Shown in pieces: positions 1 through 6,481 of a stretch of DNA of 10,169 bases. The position numbers and the translations under genes are program-made. The DNA is from SIG440 sp045596485 (lineage in GTDB: Bacteria > Bacillota > Clostridia > Monoglobales > Monoglobaceae): positions 1 through 10,169 of the forward strand of contig JAZOCL010000115.1 in NCBI GenBank assembly GCA_045596485.1. Direction: 5' to 3'. Under the pieces are notes generated by a model. It was not told where the DNA came from. It made no database searches and saw only the letters and a program-made list of their open reading frames with translations. Numbering within the stretch: the stretch's first letter is position 1; every line of letters starts with the position of its first letter.

Positions 1-872
1 AGCTCAACTACCTTTTTGAGGCCTCTGTGGGCGGAGGTATTCCCATTATCAGACCTATGTTCTCCTGTCTTACAGCAGGCGAAGCAACAGATGTTTTTGG
101 TATTCTCAACGGAACAACAAACTACATTCTCACACAGATGTTCCAAAAGGGCGAAACCTTTGACAATGCACTCCGTGCCGCGCAGCAGAAGGGCTATGCC
201 GAGGCTGACCCCACAGCAGACGTCGAAGGTCACGACACCTGCCGCAAGATTGCAATTCTTTCGGCTCTGGCCTTCGGAAATGCAGTTCTCACCGAAAGAA
301 TTCCCACCGAGGGTATCACAAAAATCACAGCCGAGGACGTGGCTTATGCCGAAAGACTGGGCTATTCAATAAAGCTCATCGGTCATGCAACCAAAGCAGA
401 GGACGGCGGAGTTTATGCGGCAGTTTTCCCTGCATTTGTTCCCAAAAACAATCCCCTTGCAGGCATCAATGACGTGTTCAACGGCATAATCGTCAAGGGT
501 GAGGATCTGGGCGACGTTATGTTCTATGGCAGAGGAGCCGGAAAGCTCCCCACAGCAAACGCAGTTGTTGCCGATGTTGTTGATGCAATCAAGCACAAGG
601 GCGTTAACATTATTATAAAATGGAATGAATATAAAGCTGAAAACCAGTCAGAGGGCAAGCTGCAGAAGTATCCCTACTATGTACGCTTCTCAGGAAGAGC
701 GGTTGCAGGTCTTTCGGACTGCCAGATTGTTACCTTTGACGAGGAAGAATATAAGAATGAATTTGCAGTAATCACAGCACCCCTCACCGAAGCTGAGCTT
801 TCGGAATTTATCAAGGGTGTGGAATTTGAGGGCGGAAAGGCTCTGGGCAAGCTGAGGTTGATTGGCGAATGA
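1..872 (+). CDS. hom: Homoserine dehydrogenase, C-terminal part (5' end outside window)
   Basis: NAD(P)H-dependent reduction of aspartate semialdehyde to homoserine in threonine/methionine synthesis; cytoplasmic. The frame is open from the first full codon (position 3), giving 289 residues; the Rossmann cofactor domain lies upstream of the window. Visible family motifs: EASVGGGIPII at the very start, GTTNYILTQM near residues 36-45, then GYAEADPTADVEGHDTCRK, which holds the conserved catalytic Glu, Asp and Lys of the family. The catalytic domain ends near residue 220. The last ~68 residues (from KYPYYVRF) look like a shortened ACT domain: the opening YYVRF strand and the late FAVITAPLTEAEL part can be matched, but the usual DxPGVLA loop and helix cannot be found. 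The stop overlaps the thrB start as ATGA (869-872), so translation is probably coupled. Family assignment is secure; feedback behaviour is unknown. Confidence 0.95.
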   Translation, partial: LNYLFEASVGGGIPIIRPMFSCLTAGEATDVFGILNGTTNYILTQMFQKGETFDNALRAAQQKGYAEADPTADVEGHDTCRKIAILSALAFGNAVLTERIPTEGITKITAEDVAYAERLGYSIKLIGHATKAEDGGVYAAVFPAFVPKNNPLAGINDVFNGIIVKGEDLGDVMFYGRGAGKLPTANAVVADVVDAIKHKGVNIIIKWNEYKAENQSEGKLQKYPYYVRFSGRAVAGLSDCQIVTFDEEEYKNEFAVITAPLTEAELSEFIKGVEFEGGKALGKLRLIGE

Positions 873-1762
873 TAAAAATAAGAGTTCCTGCAACCAGTGC
901 CAATATGGGACCGGGCTTTGACAGCCTTGGGGTTGCTCTTGAGCTTTATAACTATATAACAGTGGAAGAAACAGGGTCGGGGCTTGAGATTGACATTCTT
1001 GATGAAACCTCAAAATTTCTTCCAAAGGACGAAAAAAATCTGATTTATCGCTGTATGAAAAAGGTTTTTGACAAGGTGGGCTACGCGCCGAAGGGTCTGA
1101 GGCTCACCCTTGAGAACAACATTCCTGTGACGCGGGGCTTAGGTAGCAGCAGTGCGGGAATCGTGGGCGGTCTTTATGCAGGCAATGCTTTGGCGGGCTA
1201 TCCCCTCACAAAGGAAGAGCTCCTTTCAATGGCGGTGGAGCTTGAGGGACACGCCGACAACGTTACTCCTGCAATGACAGGAGGCTTTACGGTGAGCGTT
1301 CTCCAGAGGGATAAGCACCATTATGTGTGCCACAGGCTCAAGGATGATTTGCGGTTTGCTGCAATCATTCCCGACTTTCCTCTGGCAACAAAAAAGGCGC
1401 GTTCAATCCTTCCGAGAACCGTTTCACACCGTGATGCGGCATACAATGCAGGGCACAGTGCACTTCTTGCGGCAAGCCTGATTTCGGGAGACTATTCTCA
1501 CATTCGTGCCGCCATAGGCGACAGACTTCATCAATACTATCGGAAAACCCTCATTCCATCAATGGATGAGCTTTTCAATATTTGCTACCGTCACGGTGCT
1601 CTCGGGGTTTACCTGAGCGGTGCTGGACCCACGCTGGTTGCGATTATCGGGGAGCAGAACAAAAACTTCAATCCCGAGGTAAGCCGCATCTTAGCACAAA
1701 AAATGCAAAATTGGCGTCTTGAAATTCTTAAAGCAGATAATCTTGGCGTCACCGAAATTTAA
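869..1762 (+). CDS. thrB: Homoserine kinase (GHMP kinase family)
   Basis: ATP-dependent phosphorylation of homoserine to O-phosphohomoserine, the step before threonine synthase; cytoplasmic. At 297 residues it has the usual length. GHMP kinase signatures appear in order: RVPATSANMGPGFDSLG at residues 5-21, the phosphate-binding loop TRGLGSSSAG at 88-97, EGHADNVTPAMTGGF at 126-140 (substrate region), and the C-terminal GVYLSGAGPT motif at 246-255. The ATG overlaps the hom stop (ATGA), which fixes the start and implies coupled translation. lysC follows after 21 bases. The hom-thrB-lysC order places committing and branch steps of the aspartate pathway together. No sign of damage or transfer. Confidence 0.96.
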   Translation: MIKIRVPATSANMGPGFDSLGVALELYNYITVEETGSGLEIDILDETSKFLPKDEKNLIYRCMKKVFDKVGYAPKGLRLTLENNIPVTRGLGSSSAGIVGGLYAGNALAGYPLTKEELLSMAVELEGHADNVTPAMTGGFTVSVLQRDKHHYVCHRLKDDLRFAAIIPDFPLATKKARSILPRTVSHRDAAYNAGHSALLAASLISGDYSHIRAAIGDRLHQYYRKTLIPSMDELFNICYRHGALGVYLSGAGPTLVAIIGEQNKNFNPEVSRILAQKMQNWRLEILKADNLGVTEI

Positions 1763-1783
1763 TATGTATCGGAGGTTTTTAAA

Positions 1784-2989
1784 TTGGCAATTATCGTTCA
1801 AAAATTCGGCGGCAGCTCTGTTGCAGATGCAGCCAAGGTAAACAACGTTGCAAGCCGTGTTGTTGATACTTACCGCGAAGGAAATTCTGTTGTGGTTGTT
1901 GTTTCGGCTCAGGGCGACACAACCGATGACCTTATCGACAAGGCTCACGAAATCAACACAAATCCCTCTAAGCGCGAAATGGATATGCTCCTTTCGTCAG
2001 GCGAGCAGATTTCAATTGCACTTCTTGCAATGGCAATCGAGAAAATCGGTGCCCCCGTTATTTCTCTCACAGGCTGGCAGGCAGGCTTCAATACAAACTC
2101 AACAGCAGGCAATGCCCGCATAAAGAAGATTGATACCGAAAGAATTATGGCAGAGCTTGACCAGAAGAAGATTGTTATTGTAGCTGGCTTTCAGGGGCTT
2201 GATAAGTATGACAACATAACAACTCTCGGTCGCGGCGGAAGCGACACCTCTGCTGTTGCAATTGCTGCTGCAATCCACGCAGACAAATGCGAGATTTATA
2301 CGGATGTTGACGGTGTTTATACCGCCGACCCCCGAATTGTGAAGACTGCAAAGAAGCTTGACGAAATCACATATGATGAAATGCTTGACCTTGCAAGCCT
2401 TGGTGCAAACGTGCTCCACAACCGCTCGGTTGAAATGGCAAAGAAGTACAGTGTTAAGCTTGAGGTTAAGTCCAGTTTTGAAAAAATTGATGGAACAATT
2501 GTTAAGGAGGCGGTTTCAGTGGAAAAAATGTTAATCAGAGGTGTTGCCCGTGACAACGACGTGGCACGTATTGCAATTATCGGTCTTGAAGACAAACCCG
2601 GCATTGCGTTTAAGGTGTTCTCATTGCTGGCACAAAAAAGCATAAATGTTGACGTAATTCTTCAGTCAATCGGCAGAGGCGGAAAGAAGGATATTTCTTT
2701 CACGGTTACAAAAAATCATCTTGCTGAAGCCCTTGCGCTTCTTGAAGCAGAAAAGAGCAGCCTTTGCTACGAAGAGGTTACACACCGCGAAGACATTAGC
2801 AAAGTTTCGATTGTTGGTGCAGGCATGGTTAACAACCCAGGCGTGGCGGCAAAGATGTTCGAAGCACTTTATGATGCAAACATCAACATTCATATGATTT
2901 CAACATCAGAAACAAAGATTTCTGTTCTTATAAATGTTGCAAATGCTGAAAAGGCAGTTCAGGCAATTCACGATAAGTTCCTTATCTAA
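1784..2989 (+). CDS. lysC: Aspartate kinase, lysine-sensitive type with two ACT domains
   Basis: Phosphorylates aspartate to 4-aspartyl phosphate, the first step towards lysine, threonine and methionine; cytoplasmic. 401 residues, close to the Bacillus aspartokinase II alpha subunit. The kinase domain (about 1-240) shows KFGGSSVAD at 7-15, TGWQAGFNT at 96-104 and TTLGRGGSDTSAVA at 146-159. Two ACT domains follow: about 260-330 (IAIIGLEDKPGIA) and 340-401 (VSIVGAGMVNNPGVA, ending in HMISTSETKISVLI). The start is TTG at 1784, chosen because GGAGG at 1771-1775 lies 8 bases upstream and translation then begins exactly at the family's usual MAIIVQKFGG; no in-frame ATG does this. An internal GTG at residue 246 also has a strong ribosome binding site (separate entry), suggesting a second ACT-only product. 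Confidence 0.96.
   Translation: MAIIVQKFGGSSVADAAKVNNVASRVVDTYREGNSVVVVVSAQGDTTDDLIDKAHEINTNPSKREMDMLLSSGEQISIALLAMAIEKIGAPVISLTGWQAGFNTNSTAGNARIKKIDTERIMAELDQKKIVIVAGFQGLDKYDNITTLGRGGSDTSAVAIAAAIHADKCEIYTDVDGVYTADPRIVKTAKKLDEITYDEMLDLASLGANVLHNRSVEMAKKYSVKLEVKSSFEKIDGTIVKEAVSVEKMLIRGVARDNDVARIAIIGLEDKPGIAFKVFSLLAQKSINVDVILQSIGRGGKKDISFTVTKNHLAEALALLEAEKSSLCYEEVTHREDISKVSIVGAGMVNNPGVAAKMFEALYDANINIHMISTSETKISVLINVANAEKAVQAIHDKFLI
2504..2521 (+). promoter_or_regulatory. Internal ribosome binding site and GTG start for an ACT-only aspartokinase beta subunit
   Basis: Inside lysC, AAGGAGG (2504-2510) is followed after 8 bases by GTG at 2519-2521, in frame with lysC at codon 246. Initiation here would give a 156-residue protein, VEKMLIRGVARDN..., made of just the two ACT domains, ending at 2989. 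In Corynebacterium glutamicum and Bacillus subtilis the aspartokinase beta subunit is made in this way from within lysC, and the Corynebacterium beta start (VEEAVLTGVATD, from memory) aligns with this one without gaps. The site is seen in the sequence; the second product is inferred. Confidence 0.75.
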
Positions 2990-3011
2990 AAATTTGTATT
3001 AAAAAGAAGAA

Positions 3012-3049
3012 AAGCGGTAAACTAACAACAGTTTGCCGCTTCTTTTTTG
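3012..3049. terminator. Intrinsic terminator after lysC, probably bidirectional
   Basis: A 12-bp stem (3012-3023 with 3030-3041, one G-U pair) closes a 6-base loop and is followed by CTTTTTT. On the minus strand the same stem is followed by TTTTCTTCTTTTT, so it could also stop transcription of the small minus-strand frame ending at 3053. Confidence 0.88.
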
Positions 3050-3052
3050 CCT

Positions 3053-3187
3053 TTATGCAATTTCAAAAAATGCTGCAGGTGCAGGGCTCTGAGGGGATAC
3101 CTGCACCAGAACGGGAGTGTAAACGTTTTTTGAAATCAGCACCGAAAGGCACAAAACAAAAAATAAATTTTTTAATAATTTGACCAT
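3053..3187 (-). CDS. Possible small membrane or exported protein, 44 residues, unrecognised
   Basis: I do not recognise this protein. Evidence for a real gene is contextual. The ATG at 3187 is preceded on the minus strand by AAGGAG with 10 bases of spacing. The product has a lysine-bearing start (MVKLLKN), a hydrophobic stretch at about residues 8-18 (LFFVLCLSVLI) and a Pro/Ala-rich, uncharged tail (SPQSPAPAAFF), as in a short signal-anchor or leader-like peptide. The stop lies just before a hairpin that can work as a terminator in this direction. The frame stays open upstream to 3268, but no better start is seen there. Against it: no convincing promoter was found between 3190 and 3300, and 44 codons can be open by chance. 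Confidence 0.35.
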   Translation of the reverse strand: MVKLLKNLFFVLCLSVLISKNVYTPVLVQVSPQSPAPAAFFEIA

Positions 3188-3408
3188 TGGACCGATTCTC
3201 CTTTCTGCTTTATTTTGTGTTTTTGAGTATGGGTTTATGCTGCAGAAAGTTTGGAGCTCTTTAATCATTCTGGGGGAATTATTTTTTGCTGACAGAAAAG
3301 GTTGTTTACTTGTTTTTCGGGGAAAAAATATATATTGTAATTATTTTTGTTTTGGCAAAATATATATGATGTGTTTTGATATATACTAACGGTGTGTCCA
3401 AAATTTAC
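3188..3408. other. AT-rich gap between the small minus-strand frame and ybaK
   Basis: About 220 bases holding nothing I can assign. Short frames on both strands lack ribosome binding sites. The part from 3320 to 3420 is very AT-rich, with ATATAT runs and a short dyad (3313-3327, arms TTTTTC/GAAAAA). No clear intrinsic terminator for ybaK is visible here. Confidence 0.5.
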
Positions 3409-3891
3409 TTATTTTATAATATCAAAAAAGCTTGCGCCCACAAGGTTGGCTAAAGCTTGGGGCGACATCTTTATTTGCGTTCCCAGCCGTCCGCCGCTGA
3501 ACATAATTTTTTTGAACTCCTTCGCACTTTGGTGGATTACCGTGGGAAAGGGCTTTTTCATCCCGATTGGGCTGCAACCGCCCCGAACATAGCCTGTTGT
3601 TGCCAAAAGCTCCTTCACGGGCAGCATTTCAACAGACTTTTCGCCCACAGTCTTTGCCGCCTTCTTGAGATCCAGCTCCCCCGCCACGGGAACAACAAAC
3701 ACAAAAAAGCTGCCGGGCTTTCCTTTTGTTACCAGAGTTTTGAAGGTCTGTGCATATGGCTGCCCCAGCTTGTCGGCAATGGCGGTTCCCTCAAGAAAAC
3801 CGTCGCACTCGTAGTTTATTGCTTCAAAATCTATTTTTGCACGCTCTGCAATGCGTACGGCGTTTGTTTTTATGTTTTTTTCCTTTGCCAT
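3409..3891 (-). CDS. ybaK: YbaK/EbsC-family aminoacyl-tRNA deacylase (Cys-tRNA(Pro) type)
   Basis: Trans-editing enzyme family that hydrolyses Cys mischarged on tRNA(Pro) (YbaK) or related mischarged tRNAs; cytoplasmic. From ATG 3891 it has 160 residues, matching E. coli YbaK (159). Family features: KTNAVRIAE at residues 8-16, the conserved Lys in TFKTLV (Lys51, probably equivalent to the essential YbaK Lys46), and GYVRGGCSPIGMKK at 100-113 corresponding to the glycine-rich substrate loop. The frame opens at 3933, but the -10 box at 3915-3920 lies inside that extension. A GGCGG ribosome binding site 7 bases before 3891 supports the shorter start; ATG 3897 is an alternative. The gene is alone, divergent from the pump operon. 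Family is secure; the exact tRNA substrate is not proven (YbaK rather than ProX or PrdX). Confidence 0.9.
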   Translation of the reverse strand: MAKEKNIKTNAVRIAERAKIDFEAINYECDGFLEGTAIADKLGQPYAQTFKTLVTKGKPGSFFVFVVPVAGELDLKKAAKTVGEKSVEMLPVKELLATTGYVRGGCSPIGMKKPFPTVIHQSAKEFKKIMFSGGRLGTQIKMSPQALANLVGASFFDIIK

Positions 3892-3914
3892 TTTCATTCC
3901 GCCTTTCATCCAAA

Positions 3915-3943
3915 AGTATACAACCTTTTTCAAAAATAATCAA
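3915..3943 (-). promoter_or_regulatory. Sigma-A type promoter for ybaK
   Basis: Read on the minus strand: -35 TTGATT (3938-3943), a 17-base spacer, -10 TATACT (3915-3920). Transcription should begin near 3908, leaving a leader of about 17 bases with the ribosome binding site before ATG 3891. This decides the ybaK start codon. Confidence 0.75.
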
Positions 3944-3979
3944 GATTGTAAAAATTTTAACAATTTTTTGAAAATAGTC

Positions 3980-4008
3980 TTGAAATTTCTTTAAATAAGT
4001 GATAAAAT
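3980..4008 (+). promoter_or_regulatory. Sigma-A type promoter for the sodium pump operon
   Basis: -35 TTGAAA (3980-3985), a 17-base spacer, -10 TAAAAT (4003-4008). It lies 46 bases before the oadG start and is back to back with the ybaK promoter, with 36 bases between the two -35 boxes. It is the only good promoter seen upstream of oadG, and none was noticed in the gaps between the four pump genes, so it probably drives oadG, the biotin carrier, oadB and oadA. Confidence 0.75.
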
Positions 4009-4054
4009 GCACAATGGGTAAAATTTGAATTCAAGTGAAGGGAGGGCGTCTGTT

Positions 4055-4336
4055 ATGTCCAATACTTTTGTTTGCCTTATGGGTATGGGAACTGTTTTCA
4101 TCGGTCTCGTTTGTATTGTGCTTATCTGCAATATTATGAGCTTTGTTATGAAGGGATTCTCAAAAAATGCGGCAAAGTCATCATCAGAAGCTCCTGCAGC
4201 TGCACCTGCTCCTGCAAGTGCTGATTTGCCAATCCAAGACAAGCAGGCTATAATCGCCGGTACTTGTGCAGTTATTGCAGAAGAACTTGGAACAGATGTA
4301 AGCAATATCAGAGTTTTGTCCTTTAAAAGGGTGTAA
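4055..4336 (+). CDS. oadG: OadG-like gamma subunit of the sodium-pumping decarboxylase
   Basis: Small membrane anchor subunit that in oxaloacetate decarboxylase holds the soluble alpha subunit to the membrane beta subunit and aids assembly. 93 residues from ATG 4055, preceded by GGGAGG (4040-4045) at 9 bases; upstream TTG 4025 is disregarded. Order of parts: one transmembrane helix at about 8-32 (TVFIGLVCIVLICNIMSFV), an Ala/Pro-rich linker at about 46-57 (EAPAAAPAPASA), and a C-terminal helical segment IIAGTCAVIAEELGTDVSNIRVLSFKRV in the style of OadG tails. First gene of the four-gene operon. Assignment rests on this architecture plus the neighbours; the family is short and poorly conserved. 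Confidence 0.85.
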   Translation: MSNTFVCLMGMGTVFIGLVCIVLICNIMSFVMKGFSKNAAKSSSEAPAAAPAPASADLPIQDKQAIIAGTCAVIAEELGTDVSNIRVLSFKRV

Positions 4337-4400
4337 GCTCAAAAGTTTAGCTGAAAAATCAGCAGGAATTCAATTTATATAAAAACGGAGGTTTCACAAA

Positions 4401-4760
4401 ATGAAAAAGTACAAGGTTAATGTAAACGGAACAGCATACGAAATCGAAATCGAGCTTATGAGCGAAGCTGAGGCTCAGAGCGCAAAGGCAGCAGCTCCTG
4501 CACCTGCAGCAGCACCTGCACCTGCACCTGCATCAGCTCCCGGCGCAGGCGAAGAGGTTAAGAGCCCCATGCCCGGCACAATCCTTTCGGTAAACGTAAA
4601 GAGCGGCGACGCTGTTAAAAAGGGTCAGGTTCTTATGATTTTAGAGGCTATGAAGATGGAAAACGAAATTATGGCAGGCGCAGACGGCACAGTTACATCT
4701 GTTATGGTTTCAGCAGGTCAGGCTGTTGAAGCAGGCGCAGCTCTCTGCACAATTCAGTAA
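4401..4760 (+). CDS. Free-standing biotin carboxyl carrier protein of the decarboxylase
   Basis: Carries CO2 as carboxybiotin from the carboxyltransferase (alpha) to the membrane beta subunit. 119 residues; start supported by GGAGG at 4387-4391, 9 bases upstream. Residues 1-20 (MKKYKVNVNGTAYEIEIE) match the N-terminal segment typical of transcarboxylase 1.3S and GcdC-like carriers. A flexible Ala/Pro linker covers about 28-50, encoded by a run of repeated CACCTG units. The biotinyl domain is at 51-119, with EAMKMENEI and Lys85 as the biotin attachment site (codon 4653-4655). In Klebsiella-type pumps this domain is the C-terminus of OadA; here it is a separate gene. It needs a biotin protein ligase encoded elsewhere. 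It could equally be named gcdC or mmdC-like; the neighbours favour oxaloacetate. Confidence 0.93.
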   Translation: MKKYKVNVNGTAYEIEIELMSEAEAQSAKAAAPAPAAAPAPAPASAPGAGEEVKSPMPGTILSVNVKSGDAVKKGQVLMILEAMKMENEIMAGADGTVTSVMVSAGQAVEAGAALCTIQ

Positions 4761-4785
4761 TTTCAGAAAGGCAGTTGACAAAAAT

Positions 4786-6402
4786 ATGAAAAAAAGAATA
4801 TTTGCTGCCCTTCTTGCAGCTTTGGTGCTTGTTGTTTCAATGGTTCCCTGCTTTGCAGCAGAAGCCGGCGAAATCACCTTTGCTGCAAAGAACGCAGCTT
4901 ATGACCCCGATGCAAAAGCGATTACCTTCACTCTTGCAAATACATCAAAGACCGAAGCCTACATAAGCACAATTGCTTTTGCGGCTGATGAAAAAGAGGT
5001 TACTCTGCAGTACGGCGGTATTCAGTACAACTCACTTCTGGCTCCCGGTGCAGAAGTAACGCTGAAAATCAATGCGGAAATTCCCAATTACAACGAGGAA
5101 AAGCTTCCTGCATTCGGCTTGACTCTTGCATATATTCCCAACACAGCAGTTGTTGACCTGACAGCAGAGCGTGAAGCTTCAGAATATACGATTGACAACA
5201 TTTTTGCACCTGTTGCAACTCCTATGGAAGCAATCATCAACTTCCTTAACCAGACAGGCTTTATGGCGATTGCTACAAACTGGAAGGTTGCAGTTATGAT
5301 TCTTATATCATTTGTACTTATGTACCTTGCAATCGTCAAGAAGTTTGAGCCGCTGCTCCTTCTTCCCATTGCTTTTGGTATGCTGCTCACAAACCTTCCC
5401 GGAGCGGATATGTTCCACGAAGAGCTTTTTGCAGACGGACACATTCATTGGGAGCTGTTCAGCGCAACAAATGCAATCACTCCCGGTCATATTGACATCC
5501 TTTATCTTGGCGTTAAGCTGGGAATTTATCCCTGTCTTATCTTCCTTGGCGTTGGTGCGATGACAGACTTTGGCCCCCTGATTGCAAACCCCAAGAGTCT
5601 TCTTCTTGGTGCGGCAGCACAGCTGGGTATCTTTATTACCTACATTGTAATGAGTGCATTTTTTGGATTCACTCCTCAAGAAGCTGCATCAACAGGTATT
5701 ATCGGAGGTGCTGACGGTCCTACGGCAATTTTTGTTACCACAAGACTTGCTCCTCACCTTCTCGGTCCTATAGCTGTTGCTGCATATTCGTATATGGCAC
5801 TGGTTCCCGTAATTCAGCCCCCCATTATGAAGCTTCTCACAACGAAGAAGGAGCGCCAGATTGTTATGAAGCCTCTCCGTGAGGTTTCAAAGACCGAAAA
5901 GATTGTATTCCCCATTGTGATTACTGTTTTTGTAACACTTCTTGTTCCCTCAGCAGGTCCCTTGGTTGGCTGCCTGATGCTGGGTAACCTTGCAAAGGAA
6001 TGCGGCGTTACGGAAAGACTTTCAAAGACAGCTCAGAACGAGCTTATGAATATTGTAACAATATTCCTGGGTATTTCTGTTGGTGCAACTGCAACAGCCG
6101 ATACCTTCCTTGCACCCAAGACCCTTGCGATTATCTTTGTTGGTGTTGTTGCGTTCGGCGTGGGTACTGCAGGCGGTGTTCTTCTTGCAAAGTTTATGAA
6201 CCCGTTCCTGAAGAACAAAATCAACCCTCTCATCGGCTCAGCAGGTGTTTCGGCTGTTCCTATGGCGGCTCGTGTTTCGCAGACGGTGGGTCAAAAGGAA
6301 AACCCGTCCAACTTCCTGCTTATGCACGCTATGGGTCCCAACGTTGCAGGCGTAATCGGCTCTGCAATCGCAGCGGGTGTTCTTATTGCATTGTTTGGTT
6401 AA
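4786..6402 (+). CDS. oadB: Sodium-translocating decarboxylase beta subunit with signal peptide and extra N-terminal domain
   Basis: Integral membrane subunit that decarboxylates carboxybiotin and exports Na+. 538 residues from ATG 4786, longer than usual (roughly 375-435). Residues 1-25 form a signal peptide (MKKRIFAALLAALVLVVSMV, then CFAAEA). Residues ~26-135 form a soluble, probably all-beta segment absent from the well-known OadB/GcdB/MmdB proteins. The membrane core starts near 160. Functional residues are intact: Asp310 in GIIGGADGPTAIF, and Asn480, Gly484, Ser489 and Arg496 in NPLIGSAGVSAVPMAARVS; all are offset by 107 from Klebsiella Asp203, Asn373, Gly377, Ser382 and Arg389 (numbering from memory). 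Only a weak AAAGG lies upstream (14-base spacing), but this start gives a textbook signal peptide; the frame's extension to 4726 overlaps the preceding gene. 25 bases follow the carrier gene. Confidence 0.95.
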   Translation: MKKRIFAALLAALVLVVSMVPCFAAEAGEITFAAKNAAYDPDAKAITFTLANTSKTEAYISTIAFAADEKEVTLQYGGIQYNSLLAPGAEVTLKINAEIPNYNEEKLPAFGLTLAYIPNTAVVDLTAEREASEYTIDNIFAPVATPMEAIINFLNQTGFMAIATNWKVAVMILISFVLMYLAIVKKFEPLLLLPIAFGMLLTNLPGADMFHEELFADGHIHWELFSATNAITPGHIDILYLGVKLGIYPCLIFLGVGAMTDFGPLIANPKSLLLGAAAQLGIFITYIVMSAFFGFTPQEAASTGIIGGADGPTAIFVTTRLAPHLLGPIAVAAYSYMALVPVIQPPIMKLLTTKKERQIVMKPLREVSKTEKIVFPIVITVFVTLLVPSAGPLVGCLMLGNLAKECGVTERLSKTAQNELMNIVTIFLGISVGATATADTFLAPKTLAIIFVGVVAFGVGTAGGVLLAKFMNPFLKNKINPLIGSAGVSAVPMAARVSQTVGQKENPSNFLLMHAMGPNVAGVIGSAIAAGVLIALFG

Positions 6403-6423
6403 ACCGTAATCCTGTCATATTGT

Positions 6424-6447
6424 AGGGGCGATTCACGAATCGCCCTT
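6424..6447. repeat. Short palindrome (REP-like hairpin) between oadB and oadA
   Basis: A perfect 9-bp inverted repeat, GGGCGATTC/GAATCGCCC, with a 2-base centre, extended by one G-U and one A-T pair to 6424-6447. It has no following T-run, so it is unlikely to be a terminator. Short GTAGGGGCG...CGCCC palindromes are familiar as dispersed intergenic repeats in clostridial genomes (recollection). It may stabilise or attenuate the mRNA ahead of oadA. Only one copy is in the window. Confidence 0.6.
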
Positions 6448-6481
6448 ACCAGACACAATTTATCGAAAGGAAAATAGAATT

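Noticed and set aside
3180..3389. Plus-strand frame of 69 codons in the AT-rich gap
   Set aside because: Cys/Phe/Tyr-rich composition typical of AT-rich noncoding DNA, no ribosome binding site, no downstream partner.
3892..3933. Longer N-terminus for the YbaK-family protein (start at 3933)
   Set aside because: The -10 box of a TTGATT-N17-TATACT promoter lies inside it, and the 160-residue form from 3891 matches the family length.
4488..4545. Repeated CACCTG/GCACCTGCA units as a possible mobile or regulatory repeat
   Set aside because: They simply encode the Ala/Pro linker of the biotin carrier in frame.
4726..4785. Earlier start for the beta subunit at 4726
   Set aside because: It would overlap the biotin carrier gene and bury the signal peptide; ATG 4786 gives a normal signal peptide.
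6000..6425. Plus-strand frame of 141 codons overlapping oadB
   Set aside because: A shadow of the oadB coding frame with Cys/Arg-rich nonsense composition.
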